Made by a program: the position numbers and the translations under genes | In this document: one piece after another, positions 7,967-16,293 of the stretch | Numbering within the stretch: the stretch's first letter is position 1 | Layout of the letters: every line of letters starts with the position of its first letter | Notes under the pieces: generated by a model | Seen by the model: only the letters and a program-made list of their open reading frames with translations | Told to the model about the DNA's origin: nothing | The model's database searches: none | DNA from: Atopomonas sediminilitoris | GTDB lineage: Bacteria; Pseudomonadota; Gammaproteobacteria; Pseudomonadales; Pseudomonadaceae | Assembly (NCBI RefSeq): GCF_022601735.1 | Contig: NZ_JAKUMM010000005.1 | Span: forward strand, 288,957-352,956 | Direction: 5' to 3' | Length of the DNA: 64,000 nt

Positions 7967-9874
7967 TTACGCGTCTTGCAAGGAGGCCTGCAGGGTTTCC
8001 AGCTGTTCCAACGCCGTCATCCACGCTTCTTCGAGTTCATCGACTTGGATTTTTAGCGTGGTTTGCTGGTTGAGCAGGGCTTTGAGGTCGTCCTTGCGGT
8101 GGGCGTCGTACAGGCTGCTGTCGCCTAACTGCTGCTCTACCTCGGCCAGTTGGCCTTGGACTTTTTCCAGCTGCTGCTCGAGCTTGTCGCAGGCTTTTTT
8201 CTGTGGCGCCAGTTGTTGGCGCAGCGCTGCCGCAGCTTGCCGTTGGGCTTTGCGATCGACTTTCGGCGCGTCACTGCTGTCGTTGTCCGGCGCAGCTTGT
8301 GCGCTGCGGTAGTCGGCTAGCCAGCGGCTGTAGTCGTCAAGGTCGCCGTCAAAGCTTTGCACGCGGCCTTCGGCCACCAGCAGGAATTGATCGGTGCAGC
8401 TTTTTAGCAGGTGACGGTCGTGCGACACCAACAGCACCGCGCCCTCAAAGGCCTGCAGGGCCATGGTCAGGGCGTGGCGCATTTCTAAGTCGAGGTGGTT
8501 GGTGGGTTCGTCGAGCAGCAGCAAGTTGGGCCGTTGCCAAGCAATCAAAGCCAGCGCAAGGCGGGCTTTTTCACCACCGGAAAACGGTGCCACCGGCGTT
8601 TCGACCCGCTCACCACGAAAATCAAAACCACCCAAAAAGTCGCGCAGGGTTTGCTCGCGCTCATCTGGGGCAATGCGCTGCAGATGCAACAAGGCCGAGG
8701 CTTTGGGGTCGAGGCTGTCGAGCTGGTGCTGGGCAAAATAACCCACCGCCAAGTGCTCGCCGGTTTGTCGTGTGCCGCTCAACAGCGCCAAACTGCCGGC
8801 CAGTGTTTTGATCAGGGTCGATTTACCCGCCCCGTTAGGGCCCAGCAGGGCATAACGATCGCCGGGCGCGAGTTGCAGTTTGACCTGCTGCAAGATCACC
8901 GCGCCTTGATGGCCCAAATCGGCCTCTTGCACGTCGAGCAGCGGGCTGGACACTTTCAGTGCCTCGCGAAAGCTGAACTCAAAGGGTGAGTCGGCGTGGG
9001 CCGGGGCGAGGTCTTCCAAGCGTTCCAGCATCTTGATCCGGCTTTGCGCCTGCCGCGCCTTGGTGGCTTGCGCCCGAAAGCGTGCAATGTACTTTTCGAG
9101 GTGCGCACGCTGGGCTTGTTGTTTATCAAACATCACCTGCTGCTGGGCTAAGCGCTCGGCGCGGGTGCGTTCAAAGGCGGTGTAGCCGCCGCGATACAAG
9201 GTCAGGGTTTGCTGCTCGATATGGATGATGTGGTCGATCACCGAATCAAGAAAATCGCGGTCGTGCGAGATCAACAGCAAGGTGCCAGGATAGCGCTTGA
9301 GCCACTCTTCCAGCCACAAGATGGCATCCAAATCGAGGTGGTTGGTGGGCTCGTCCAGCAGCAATAAGTCGGACGGGCACATCAGTGTTTGCGCCAAGTT
9401 CAAGCGCATGCGCCATCCGCCGGAAAAGCTCGATACGGGGCGTTGCATTTCTGCTTCGTTAAAGCCCAAGCCAGCCAGCAAACGCCGCGCACGGCTGTCG
9501 GCGGTGTAACCGTCGGCGGCATCAAATTCGGCATGCAGACGGGCGAGTGCGCTGTTGTCGTGGGCGGCTTCGGCGACGCTTAAGTCGTGTTGAATGCGCC
9601 GCAGTTGCTGGTCGCCATCGAGCACGTAATCCACCGCGAGGCGATCCAGCGCGTCGACCTCTTGCTGCATATGGGCAATGCGCCAGCTGCTGGGCAGGTC
9701 ACAGCGCCCGGCATCGGCCCCGAGTTCACCGCGCAAGAGGGCGAACAGGGTTGATTTGCCCGCGCCGTTGGCGCCGACCAAGCCAGCTTTTTGCCCTGGG
9801 TGCAGGGTCAGGTTGGCGTTGTCCAAAAGGCGCAGGGCGCCGCGTTGTAAGGTCAGGCTGTCGATTCGAATCAT
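7967..9874 (-). CDS. ABC-F family ATPase (YheS/Uup-like)
   Basis: This 635-residue soluble protein has two ABC domains and no membrane segments. Domain 1 has Walker A GANGAGKST near residue 33, signature FSGGWRMRLNLAQ and Walker B LLLLDEPTNHLD. Domain 2 has Walker A GPNGAGKST near residue 343, signature FSGGEKARLALAL and a second LLLLDEPTNHLD. A charged linker joins them, and a C-terminal coiled coil (KACDKLEQQLEKVQGQLAEVEQ-type heptads) follows. This architecture and length match YheS; ABC-F proteins act on the ribosome, resolving stalled or non-productive translation states. It is divergent from the TIGR02444 gene, the same pairing as in Pseudomonas. Confidence 0.92.
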   Translation of the reverse strand: MIRIDSLTLQRGALRLLDNANLTLHPGQKAGLVGANGAGKSTLFALLRGELGADAGRCDLPSSWRIAHMQQEVDALDRLAVDYVLDGDQQLRRIQHDLSVAEAAHDNSALARLHAEFDAADGYTADSRARRLLAGLGFNEAEMQRPVSSFSGGWRMRLNLAQTLMCPSDLLLLDEPTNHLDLDAILWLEEWLKRYPGTLLLISHDRDFLDSVIDHIIHIEQQTLTLYRGGYTAFERTRAERLAQQQVMFDKQQAQRAHLEKYIARFRAQATKARQAQSRIKMLERLEDLAPAHADSPFEFSFREALKVSSPLLDVQEADLGHQGAVILQQVKLQLAPGDRYALLGPNGAGKSTLIKTLAGSLALLSGTRQTGEHLAVGYFAQHQLDSLDPKASALLHLQRIAPDEREQTLRDFLGGFDFRGERVETPVAPFSGGEKARLALALIAWQRPNLLLLDEPTNHLDLEMRHALTMALQAFEGAVLLVSHDRHLLKSCTDQFLLVAEGRVQSFDGDLDDYSRWLADYRSAQAAPDNDSSDAPKVDRKAQRQAAAALRQQLAPQKKACDKLEQQLEKVQGQLAEVEQQLGDSSLYDAHRKDDLKALLNQQTTLKIQVDELEEAWMTALEQLETLQASLQDA

Positions 9875-9924
9875 GGGCGCAAGGCGCAGGGCCTAGTAGT
9901 CTTGGCAAAAACGGGGGGTGAATT

Positions 9925-10371
9925 ATGCGCGATCTGTGGGCTTTCGCCACGCACTTGTATGGTCAACACGACGTAGAACGCCAATGTTTGGCTTGGCAGA
10001 CGCAAGGCGGTGATGTGTGTTTGTTGTTGTGTGCGGCGTGGTTAGACCGCGAGCAGGTGCCTTTTAGCGCGCCCCGTTGGCTTGAATTACAGGCGCTCAG
10101 TGCGGACTGGCAGAAGACGTGGCTGGCGCCCATGCGCGCATTACGGCAACAGGCTAAAGCTTGGTGTGCCGAGGATGCGGCTCGTCACGCCTTGCGTGAG
10201 CGCTTGAAGGCGGTGGAGCTGGATAGCGAGCGGGCGTTGCTGGCGCAGTTAGCGCAAGCGGTGGCGGCCTGGCCGTCGAGCAGCGACACGGCGGGTGAGG
10301 CGGGTTGGCTGGTGGCGCTCGGTACAGGCGAAGCACTGCGGGCGCGGTTGCGCGCGGCGAGCGGTTTCTAG
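9925..10371 (+). CDS. TIGR02444/DUF2390 family protein
   Basis: This 148-residue cytoplasmic protein begins MRDLWAFATHLYG and contains the V-E-R-Q-C-L-A-W-Q...G-D-V-C-L-L-L-C-A-A-W-L segment characteristic of TIGR02444 proteins. These occur next to the ABC-F gene and algP in pseudomonads. The rest is predicted mostly helical (W-x-x-P-M-R-A-L-R-Q-Q-A-K). Function is unknown. A GGGGGGTGA ribosome site precedes ATG 9925. The divergent arrangement with the ABC-F gene leaves 50 bases for two promoters. Confidence 0.8.
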   Translation: MRDLWAFATHLYGQHDVERQCLAWQTQGGDVCLLLCAAWLDREQVPFSAPRWLELQALSADWQKTWLAPMRALRQQAKAWCAEDAARHALRERLKAVELDSERALLAQLAQAVAAWPSSSDTAGEAGWLVALGTGEALRARLRAASGF

Positions 10372-10383
10372 CAGGGTGAGCTA

Positions 10384-10404
10384 GGCAGCAGGCGAGCTGC
10401 TGCC
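10384..10404. terminator. Hairpin between convergent TIGR02444 and algP-like genes
   Basis: GGCAGCAG (10384-10391) pairs with CTGCTGCC (10397-10404) across a five-base loop in the 44-base gap between the two convergent stops. There is no direct T tract, so terminator function on either strand is only plausible. Confidence 0.4.
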
Positions 10405-10415
10405 GCTCGGGTGGC

Positions 10416-11216
10416 TTAGGCTTTTTTCTCGGCGCTGGCAGCAGGCGCCTCAGTGTTGCTTGCTACGGCCGTTGTTGCCGCAGAACTTGGCGCAGGTGCC
10501 GCGGCGGCCGCTGGCTTAGCGCTGGCAACCGGTTTGGCGGCTGGTTTTTTCGCGGCAGGCTTAGTGGCCGGCTTAGGCGCAGGCTTGGTTACCGGTTTTT
10601 TCGCTGCCGGTTTAGCGGCTGCTTTGGCAGCGGCGGGCTTGGCGGCGGGCTTAGCAGCGGTGCTGCTGGCGGCGGGCTTCTTCGCTGGAGTTTTTTTCGC
10701 AGCGGGTTTGGCGGCCGCTTTGCTGCTGGCGGTTTTGGCGCTAGCAGGTTTGGCGGCGGCTGGTTTCTTGGCTGCCGGTTTAGCTGCCGGTTTGCTCACG
10801 GCTTTGGGGGCGGCGGCTTTTTCTTCGATATGCGCTTTGGCTTGGTCGCCCACGGCGGCAATGCCTTCGGCCAGCTTTAAGGTTTTTTGCGTATCACCTT
10901 GCAGCGAGCTCAGGTAGTTGCGGGTGTCTTGCAGGCGCTCTTGCAAGCTGGCCAACAGGCTGTCGATGTCTTGCAGGCGCTTTTCGGCGCGCTGACGGGC
11001 TTTGTTTTTGCCGGCGGCGAGCGCTTCTTCAAGCTTGGCTTGTACCTTGGCGCGTTTCTCTTGCACCTTGCCGCGCTGTTTTTCCAGCTTAACCAGCAGT
11101 TGTTCGGCTTCTTTTTGGGCTGCTGTACAGGCTTGCGCGAGGTGTGAAATCAGGCTGCTGGATAGGTCCGACAGCAGGTGCAGCGGGGTAACAATACGAC
11201 TTTTCTTTGCGGCCAT
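10416..11216 (-). CDS. algP: AlgP-like histone H1-type Lys/Ala/Pro repeat protein
   Basis: The protein has 266 residues starting at MAAKKSRIVTP; ATG 11216 has a perfect AGGAGG seven bases upstream. Residues 1-125 are a helical, coiled-coil-like AlgP N-terminal domain (LHLLSDLSSSLISHLAQAC, then charged E/K/R heptads). From about residue 130 the chain is low-complexity, built from KPAAKK, KPAAAK and KPAS units like eukaryotic histone H1 tails, and it ends in an acidic-neutral AASAEKKA. AlgP/AlgR3 of P. aeruginosa binds DNA and affects alginate gene expression. The repeat tract is prone to length change between strains. The neighbouring algQ-like gene supports the assignment. Confidence 0.85.
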   Translation of the reverse strand: MAAKKSRIVTPLHLLSDLSSSLISHLAQACTAAQKEAEQLLVKLEKQRGKVQEKRAKVQAKLEEALAAGKNKARQRAEKRLQDIDSLLASLQERLQDTRNYLSSLQGDTQKTLKLAEGIAAVGDQAKAHIEEKAAAPKAVSKPAAKPAAKKPAAAKPASAKTASSKAAAKPAAKKTPAKKPAASSTAAKPAAKPAAAKAAAKPAAKKPVTKPAPKPATKPAAKKPAAKPVASAKPAAAAAPAPSSAATTAVASNTEAPAASAEKKA

Positions 11217-11331
11217 GGTTAAGCCTCCTGGCTGGTAGGGCGTGCCAACACTATAGGCAGGGTTAAAGGCGGCGACCAGTGACACTTTCGGTTAGCATCA
11301 AGGCCATTGTCACAGATCAAGAGGACGTTTT

Positions 11332-12018
11332 ATGGCCTTACGGATGAGCGTGGTGGTCTCGGCGGTGGTCTCGGCGATGTTGCTGAGCAGTGTATTGAGT
11401 GGCTCAGCCTTTGCCGCGACTGCACCGGCGGCGCCCAAAGATGAGCTGGCGTATAGCTTGGGCGTGCGCATTGGCGAGCGCTTGCGCGATGAGGTGCCGG
11501 CGTTGTCGGTGAGCGATTTGCTCGCGGGCTTGCAGGCGGCTTATCAAGGTCAACCGCTGGCCTTGGATGCGGCGAAGATCGAAACCTTGCTGGCGGAACA
11601 TGAGGCGGCGCAGGCGGATAGCCCCGCCGCTGATGCGCGCCAGCAGCGCCAAGAGGCGGCTTACATTGCCCAGTTCAAGGCGCGCCACCCCAGTGCGCGG
11701 GTGTTAGACGGCGGCGTGCTGGTGCGCGAGCTGAGCACCGGTCGTGGCCCAACACCGCGCGCCGATGCCATGGTCACGGTGCGCTATAGCGGCAAGCTGG
11801 CCGACGGCAGTGTGTTTGATGCCAGTCCCGAGGCGGTGCGCTTTGCCTTGGCTTCGCTGATCCCGGGGTGGCGTACGGCGCTGACGCAGATGCCTGTGGG
11901 TTCGCACTGGGAAATCTTGATTCCGTCGTCGCAGGCGTATGGTGCAGAGGGCGCTGGCGATGTGATTCCGCCGTACGCGCCCTTGTTGTTTGATGTGTTG
12001 CTAGAGAAGGCTGAATAG
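11332..12018 (+). CDS. FKBP-type peptidyl-prolyl isomerase with signal peptide (FklB/FkpA-like)
   Basis: The 228-residue protein has an N-terminal signal sequence (VVSAMLLSSVLSGSAFA) for export to the periplasm. Residues about 35-130 form the helical dimerisation domain of FkpA/Mip proteins (ELAYSLGVRIGERL). Residues about 140-228 form the FKBP fold, with VTVRYSGKLADGSVFDAS, L-I-P-G-W-R-T-A-L-T-Q-M-P-V-G-S-H-W and Y-G-A-E-G-A-G-D-V-I-P-P-Y-A-P-L-L-F-D-V. These supply most of the hydrophobic active-site residues. It should act as a periplasmic chaperone/isomerase. GAGGAC precedes ATG 11332. It sits divergent from algP, as in Pseudomonas. Confidence 0.9.
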   Translation: MALRMSVVVSAVVSAMLLSSVLSGSAFAATAPAAPKDELAYSLGVRIGERLRDEVPALSVSDLLAGLQAAYQGQPLALDAAKIETLLAEHEAAQADSPAADARQQRQEAAYIAQFKARHPSARVLDGGVLVRELSTGRGPTPRADAMVTVRYSGKLADGSVFDASPEAVRFALASLIPGWRTALTQMPVGSHWEILIPSSQAYGAEGAGDVIPPYAPLLFDVLLEKAE

Positions 12019-12104
12019 TCAAGGAGGGGCGGACTACCGGCCGGCTCAACTCAATCACGGCGTTGCGCGGTGCTTGAGTTGTGCGGCGGTTAAATCAGCT
12101 TGTC

Positions 12105-12572
12105 TTAGGCTTTTTCGGCCATGGCTTGATCGCGGTGGGCGTTGTGCAGCACTTCGATCAGGCAGTCTTCCAATTCAAAGCGCTCGTGCAGCTGCTGGCC
12201 CATGATGGCCAGCGCGGTGGTTAAGCCATGCTCACGCAGGTCGCCATTGTCGACGCGATCATTGAACTTCAGCGCTTGGCTGGTGATGGCTTCAAGGCGG
12301 GGATAAATCTGCTTGGCCAACTCCAGTGCGCGTTGATCGTTGAAGGATTCGGCTTCTTTGATCAGCTGCTCGTACACCTCAAAGTGCCCTGCAGACACGT
12401 AGTCCACCAAGATTTGGCAGAACTGCAGTGGTGTGGTGGTGGTGTCATCGGCGTCTTGCGAGGTCAACGATGAGAAGGCCTCGATCAGTTCGTGACGCTC
12501 GGTCAGCCAGCGGTCGATCAATTGGTGAACGCCGCCCCAGCGCTCCTGGGCATTGCGACAACTTTCTAGCAT
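12105..12572 (-). CDS. algQ: Rsd/AlgQ family anti-sigma-70 factor
   Basis: This 155-residue helical protein starts at [17 protein letters not shown] 12572 follows GAGG, and GTG 12578 is less likely. It shows the Rsd/AlgQ pattern: [16 protein letters not shown] near the N-terminus, [19 protein letters not shown] in the middle, and [12 protein letters not shown] near the end. Rsd binds region 4 of the housekeeping sigma factor in stationary phase and favours alternative sigma factors. In Pseudomonas, AlgQ influences alginate and siderophore synthesis. The genomic position between the FKBP gene and dsbB matches Pseudomonas. Confidence 0.92.
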   Translation of the reverse strand: MLESCRNAQERWGGVHQLIDRWLTERHELIEAFSSLTSQDADDTTTTPLQFCQILVDYVSAGHFEVYEQLIKEAESFNDQRALELAKQIYPRLEAITSQALKFNDRVDNGDLREHGLTTALAIMGQQLHERFELEDCLIEVLHNAHRDQAMAEKA

Positions 12573-12604
12573 AAGCACCTCGATCCCGGGTGGTTGTTAT
12601 TATG

Positions 12605-12725
12605 ACCAGCAAGGCTGGCTGGTGAGGAAGCTTCGACGAAGCTCCGGGAAATGGTCTGGCCCAAGGCCGGAAGGTCAGGGTATGCCAGTGGCCCGCAGCC
12701 ATCAAGAAAGGCTGCGGGCATTTTT
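12605..12725 (+). ncRNA. Candidate small RNA between algQ and dsbB
   Basis: A strong plus-strand terminator at 12691-12725 has no plus-strand gene upstream; both neighbours are on the minus strand. The preceding 85 bases fold well by inspection: CCAGC/GCTGG (12606-12618), AGCTTCG-A-CGAAGCT (12629-12643) and GGCC-CAA-GGCC (12658-12668). Three GGA triplets occur at 12626, 12647 and 12669, some next to stems, which recalls RsmA/CsrA-binding RNAs. A TATTAT at 12598 could be a -10 element, though I see no good -35. No reading frame with a ribosome site fits. It could be a novel sRNA or a diverged member of the Rsm class; the 5' end is a guess. Confidence 0.5.
12691..12725 (+). terminator. Strong terminator with no obvious gene upstream
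   Basis: GCCCGCAGCC (12691-12700) pairs perfectly with GGCTGCGGGC (12710-12719) over a nine-base loop, followed by A and five T. The minus-strand side lacks a T tract, so it acts on plus-strand transcripts. Confidence 0.85.
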
Positions 12726-12776
12726 CATACAAGCGTTTGATAGTGTGCGCGTGGCGGTTTAGCGCCCTGGCGCGGG

Positions 12777-13265
12777 CTATTTACGCAGCAGTTGCAGCAG
12801 CGCGGCGACGCTTAAACCGACAAAGCTCAGCAGGCTTAATTCGGGGATGCTCAGACCCAAAAAGGTCCAATCGACTTTGGCGCAATCGGCGGTGCCGCTG
12901 AGCATTTTGCTGAGGATTTCCCACAGCGGAAAGGCTTCGAGCATGTAGTCCAGCGGCGGCAAGCAGGCGGGCACTTGGTCTGCCGGCAGGGTGGTTAAAT
13001 ATACTTGCCGCGCGGCGGTGGCCACGCCGGCGGCGGCGCACAGCATGGCAATGCCGGCATACACCTTGCGGCCCACCCCTTGCGGGTTATGCAGGGCCGC
13101 GATGAGGCATACCAAGCCCACCGCCATCACCTCAATGCGCTGCACAATGCACAGCGGGCAGGGTTCTTGTCCCAGTACATGCTCCATGTACAGCGCGCCG
13201 CCGACAATCGCCAAGCAGGCGCTAAACATCAATAAAAACAAAGGGCGAGGGGCAAACAGCTGCAT
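12777..13265 (-). CDS. dsbB: DsbB-family disulfide oxidoreductase
   Basis: The protein has 162 residues starting at MQLFAPRPLF (AAGGAT lies upstream of ATG 13265). It has four predicted inner-membrane helices. The quinone-linked active pair is in E-P-C-P-L-C-I-V-Q-R (a CPLC motif near residue 37). The second periplasmic pair is contributed by P-A-C-L-P-P and G-T-A-D-C-A. DsbB reoxidises DsbA with quinone. Pseudomonas carries two such genes (DsbB and DsbH), and the one beside algQ is usually called dsbH; I use dsbB in the broad sense. Confidence 0.92.
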   Translation of the reverse strand: MQLFAPRPLFLLMFSACLAIVGGALYMEHVLGQEPCPLCIVQRIEVMAVGLVCLIAALHNPQGVGRKVYAGIAMLCAAAGVATAARQVYLTTLPADQVPACLPPLDYMLEAFPLWEILSKMLSGTADCAKVDWTFLGLSIPELSLLSFVGLSVAALLQLLRK

Positions 13266-13522
13266 GGTGAGATCCTTATAAACCGGCGTGCAACGTAGTG
13301 GGTTGTCAGTAAGAGGGCAAGCCAGCTGTGGCAGCATAAGGACGGCCGGCGCAATTGGCTAGGGTAACGGTCGCCACCGCTTTAGCGTGGGGTTGGCTGC
13401 GCCTTGAGTGACGTGGCGTAACAATGTTGTCGATGGCCGCGTAACCTTTGGCGTTTACGCCCTACCAAGGTTGGCCGCCGGGGCTGCTAAGCTCGATAAA
13501 AAGCCTGTGAGCTGAGTAGTGC

Positions 13523-15313
13523 ATGACAAAGGCATTTAACGCTGTGCGATGGCTAGCGCGTTGTGGTGCGCTGGTGAGCCTGTTGCTGGCTTCTGCGCTG
13601 CACGCGCAAGGGTTGGATTTGCGCCATAGCCCTAATGATTGGCAGCTACCGGCGCAGCCTGATTTTCAATGGCTGGCACCTGATGCCGGCCCGCACGATG
13701 TGCTGGCAGACGCTTGGCAGCGCTGGCCGCACGCCAGCATCAACTTGATTGATCAGACGCAGGCGCTGTGGCTGCGTATCCCCCTGACGCTTGATCCAAA
13801 CCGCCCGTGGCGCCTGTACAGCGAGTGGCCGCAGATGGGCGACATCGCGGCCTACTGGCAGGCCGGTGACGGGCAGTTAGTGGCGTTGCCGCTTACACAA
13901 GGTTTGCGCTACCCCGTGTTTGCTCTGCCGCAGCAGGCAGGCAGCGGCCATGTGTTGTTAAAAGTCCATTACCCACAAATCGCCTTGGTGCCGCTGCGCG
14001 TGCTGACCGAGCCCGCGTTGCAGGATGTACGCAGCGAACAACACGGCTGGCTGGGCGTGTTCTTTGGGATTGGTTTGGCGGTGGCGTTGTACAACCTGTT
14101 TCTGTGGATCAGCACGCGGATCACCTTGTACCTGTGGTACGTGCTGTTTCAGATGGCGGTGTATGCGTTTGAGTGGATTCGTTTTGGTCTACACGAGCCG
14201 TGGTTTGGGCCGATGGCCGGTAGCGAAGCCTTTATCCTGACCGCCGGCGCCAGTTTTTGGCTGGTCAATATGTTCTCGGTGGTGCTACTGAACCTGCCGC
14301 GCTTGGCGCCTAAGCTGTGGCGCTTGTATCGCTGGCTGTTGGCGGCTTTGGGGCTGTTTATCGCCGCGCTGGCTACGCCGTTGGCACCGTACTTGTTGTG
14401 GCTGGGCTTGCCGCTGGCGACGCTGGGTACGGTGTTGCCTTTATTGGCGTTTTATCAGGTACGCAGCGCGCACAGTCGTTACATCTGGCTGTATGGCATC
14501 AGTTGGGGTTTGCTGATCACTGGCACCTTGCTGTTCAACATGGCGTTGATGGGCTTTATGCCGGTCAATAGCGTGACCAACTATGCACAGCTGTTTGGGT
14601 TATCGCTGGAGGCCATGTTGTTGTCGTTCCTCTTGGGCTTGCGTTTGAATGACTTGCGTCGCCAGCGCACCGAAATAGCCGAAGAACTATTGTCGGTGAA
14701 GAACCACGCCAACCAGCGTCTAGAGCAAGAAGTGGCGTTAAAAACCGCCAGTCTCAATCAAGCCCTGAGCGAGCTGAAACACGCGCACGCGGCGTTGGGT
14801 GAAACCGCCCGACGTGATGCGCTCACGGGGCAATACAATCGCCGGCACTTTGATGAGACGCTGGCGCTTGAGCTGCAACGCGCGCGGCGTGAAGGCAGCG
14901 AGCTGAGTTTAGCGCTGGTGGATATTGATCACTTCAAGGCCTTCAATGATCGCCATGGTCACTTGACCGGCGATGACTGCTTGCGCGCGGTGGCGCAGTG
15001 CTTAGCGGCGCAATTGCGCCGACCACAAGATGTGCTGGCGCGCTATGGCGGTGAAGAGTTCGCCTTGATCCTGCCCGATACCGCGCTGGCTGGTGCGCAC
15101 GTCTTGCTGGAAAGCGCTCGTGCGGCGGTGCAGGCGATGGTGTTTGAGCTGGACGGCGACCGCCTGCCGGTCACCGTGAGTATTGGTGTGGCGTCGGTCG
15201 TGGCGCAGGGGCAGGCGGAGCAGTTGATCGCCGCCGCCGACCAGCAGTTGTATGCGGCCAAGGCGGCGGGGCGCAATCGGGTTAAGGTTGCGCAGGCGTT
15301 GCCGACGCCTTAA
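13523..15313 (+). CDS. Diguanylate cyclase with 7TMR-DISM sensor domains
   Basis: The 596-residue protein has a signal peptide (ALVSLLLASALHAQG), then a periplasmic 7TMR-DISMED2-like jelly-roll domain (about 30-175; LWLRIPLTLD, WRLYSEWPQMGDIAAYW). Seven membrane helices follow (about 180-385), then a coiled coil (LEQEVALKTASLNQALSELK), then a GGDEF domain. The active motif is R-Y-G-G-E-E-F-A-L-I-L. An inhibitory-site R-P-Q-D lies five residues ahead of it, so product inhibition is expected. DALTGQYNRRHFDE and LVDIDHFKAFND supply the other metal and substrate contacts. DISM domains often sense carbohydrates or related ligands; the ligand here is unknown. Confidence 0.92.
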   Translation: MTKAFNAVRWLARCGALVSLLLASALHAQGLDLRHSPNDWQLPAQPDFQWLAPDAGPHDVLADAWQRWPHASINLIDQTQALWLRIPLTLDPNRPWRLYSEWPQMGDIAAYWQAGDGQLVALPLTQGLRYPVFALPQQAGSGHVLLKVHYPQIALVPLRVLTEPALQDVRSEQHGWLGVFFGIGLAVALYNLFLWISTRITLYLWYVLFQMAVYAFEWIRFGLHEPWFGPMAGSEAFILTAGASFWLVNMFSVVLLNLPRLAPKLWRLYRWLLAALGLFIAALATPLAPYLLWLGLPLATLGTVLPLLAFYQVRSAHSRYIWLYGISWGLLITGTLLFNMALMGFMPVNSVTNYAQLFGLSLEAMLLSFLLGLRLNDLRRQRTEIAEELLSVKNHANQRLEQEVALKTASLNQALSELKHAHAALGETARRDALTGQYNRRHFDETLALELQRARREGSELSLALVDIDHFKAFNDRHGHLTGDDCLRAVAQCLAAQLRRPQDVLARYGGEEFALILPDTALAGAHVLLESARAAVQAMVFELDGDRLPVTVSIGVASVVAQGQAEQLIAAADQQLYAAKAAGRNRVKVAQALPTP

Positions 15314-15695
15314 CCGCCAGCACGGCAAAGATCAGGCAAAACAGTAAATCGTTGGGGCCGTAAATGGCCATAAACAGCGTGGCGAGTGGGTCTTCGGCCC
15401 ACAGCATCAACCAATCGGGCAGGCCAACCATAAGGCTCAGCCATGCACCGACATACAAGAGTTTTTCTAGCGCGAACACCGCCAGCAAGGTGCGGTTGGG
15501 CGTTTTCTGCAGCGCCGTGGCGATATAGGCCAAGCCCCACAGCATGATCGCGAGCAAGCCCATCAGGCTCAGCACTTCGGGTTGCTCGCGGCCCAGCACT
15601 GGGCTTTGCAGGCCCTGTGAGAACAGCAAAACCCCGCCAATATTGATCAAACCGGCGACCCATAACCAAACGCGCCAAGACAGTTTTATCCGCAT
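15282..15695 (-). CDS. Small four-helix membrane protein, function unknown
   Basis: This 137-residue protein has four hydrophobic stretches (VWLWVAGLINIGGVLLF, LMGLLAIMLWGLAYIATAL, LLAVFALEKLLYVGAWLSLMV, LLFCLIFAVLAVKA). I recognise no named family. ATG 15695 has an excellent GAAGGAGG site, so the start is secure. The last 32 bases overlap the end of the convergent diguanylate cyclase gene, so the two transcripts share antisense 3' ends. Confidence 0.75.
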   Translation of the reverse strand: MRIKLSWRVWLWVAGLINIGGVLLFSQGLQSPVLGREQPEVLSLMGLLAIMLWGLAYIATALQKTPNRTLLAVFALEKLLYVGAWLSLMVGLPDWLMLWAEDPLATLFMAIYGPNDLLFCLIFAVLAVKASATPAQP

Positions 15696-15806
15696 GAGTG
15701 CCTCCTTCTTCGCACCGTGATAGCGCACCATACCTCGGGTGTCACCGTTGGTCAGCTACTGCGCATTATTTTGGAACGGCCAAGCCGATCAGCTAGCGTT
15801 AAGACT

Positions 15807-16250
15807 ATGAACAGAGCAAAACGTGTTGTAGCGGATGATGGCTTTGATGTCTCGCTGGTGGGCAACGTGTTGTTTGTACGTCAGTGGGGTGTCATGAGTA
15901 CGCCGTTGGTGCGCCAGTATGTGCAGCGCTACCAAGCGTGCATTGCTGAGTTGGATAACACCCCCTGGGCGGAAGTGATGGACTTTCGTCGTGTCACCTT
16001 GGTCGATCGCGGGTTGTTGCAAGCGGTCAAAGCGCTCTATACCCCAAGCTGCAGTCGCCAGCATTGTGCAACGGCGTACCTGTTCAGCCGCTATACCGAT
16101 CCGCGCTTACGCTTGCTGTTGCAAACGCTGGAAGACCCGCACAGCTGGGGCATCAGCAGTCGTAATTTTGATAATGACTTTCGCGCGGGCCTGAATTGGG
16201 TCAATGAGCGATTGAATATGTTTGCGCTAAGCCAAGCTAGCGGCGAATAA
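15807..16250 (+). CDS. Hypothetical cytoplasmic protein, possibly STAS/SpoIIAA-like
   Basis: The protein has 147 residues from ATG 15807. The strand-helix rhythm is F-D-V-S-L-V-G-N-V-L-F-V-R-Q-W-G, then W-A-E-V-M-D-F-R-R-V-T-L-V-D-R-G-L-L. It recalls SpoIIAA/STAS-like single-domain proteins that begin with a beta strand and carry a conserved 'D-F' strand before a helix. No enzyme motif is visible. The ribosome site is weak, and the frame extends upstream to 15717 without homology-like features. Treat the family suggestion as tentative. Confidence 0.6.
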   Translation: MNRAKRVVADDGFDVSLVGNVLFVRQWGVMSTPLVRQYVQRYQACIAELDNTPWAEVMDFRRVTLVDRGLLQAVKALYTPSCSRQHCATAYLFSRYTDPRLRLLLQTLEDPHSWGISSRNFDNDFRAGLNWVNERLNMFALSQASGE

Positions 16251-16293
16251 GCGCAAGATTCTGTGGGCTAGGGCGGCGCTGCTGGAAGGTGGT

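Noticed and set aside
10453..10917. Long alanine/glycine-rich open frame on the plus strand
   Set aside because: It is the antisense shadow of the AlgP-like Lys/Ala/Pro repeats; GC-rich repeats keep all frames open, and there is no ribosome site.
12605..12725. Resemblance of GCCGGAAGGTCAGG to the conserved loop of SRP (4.5S) RNA
   Set aside because: Only a short stretch agrees; the paired GCAGCCAAGGCAG side and the overall long hairpin of SRP RNA are missing.
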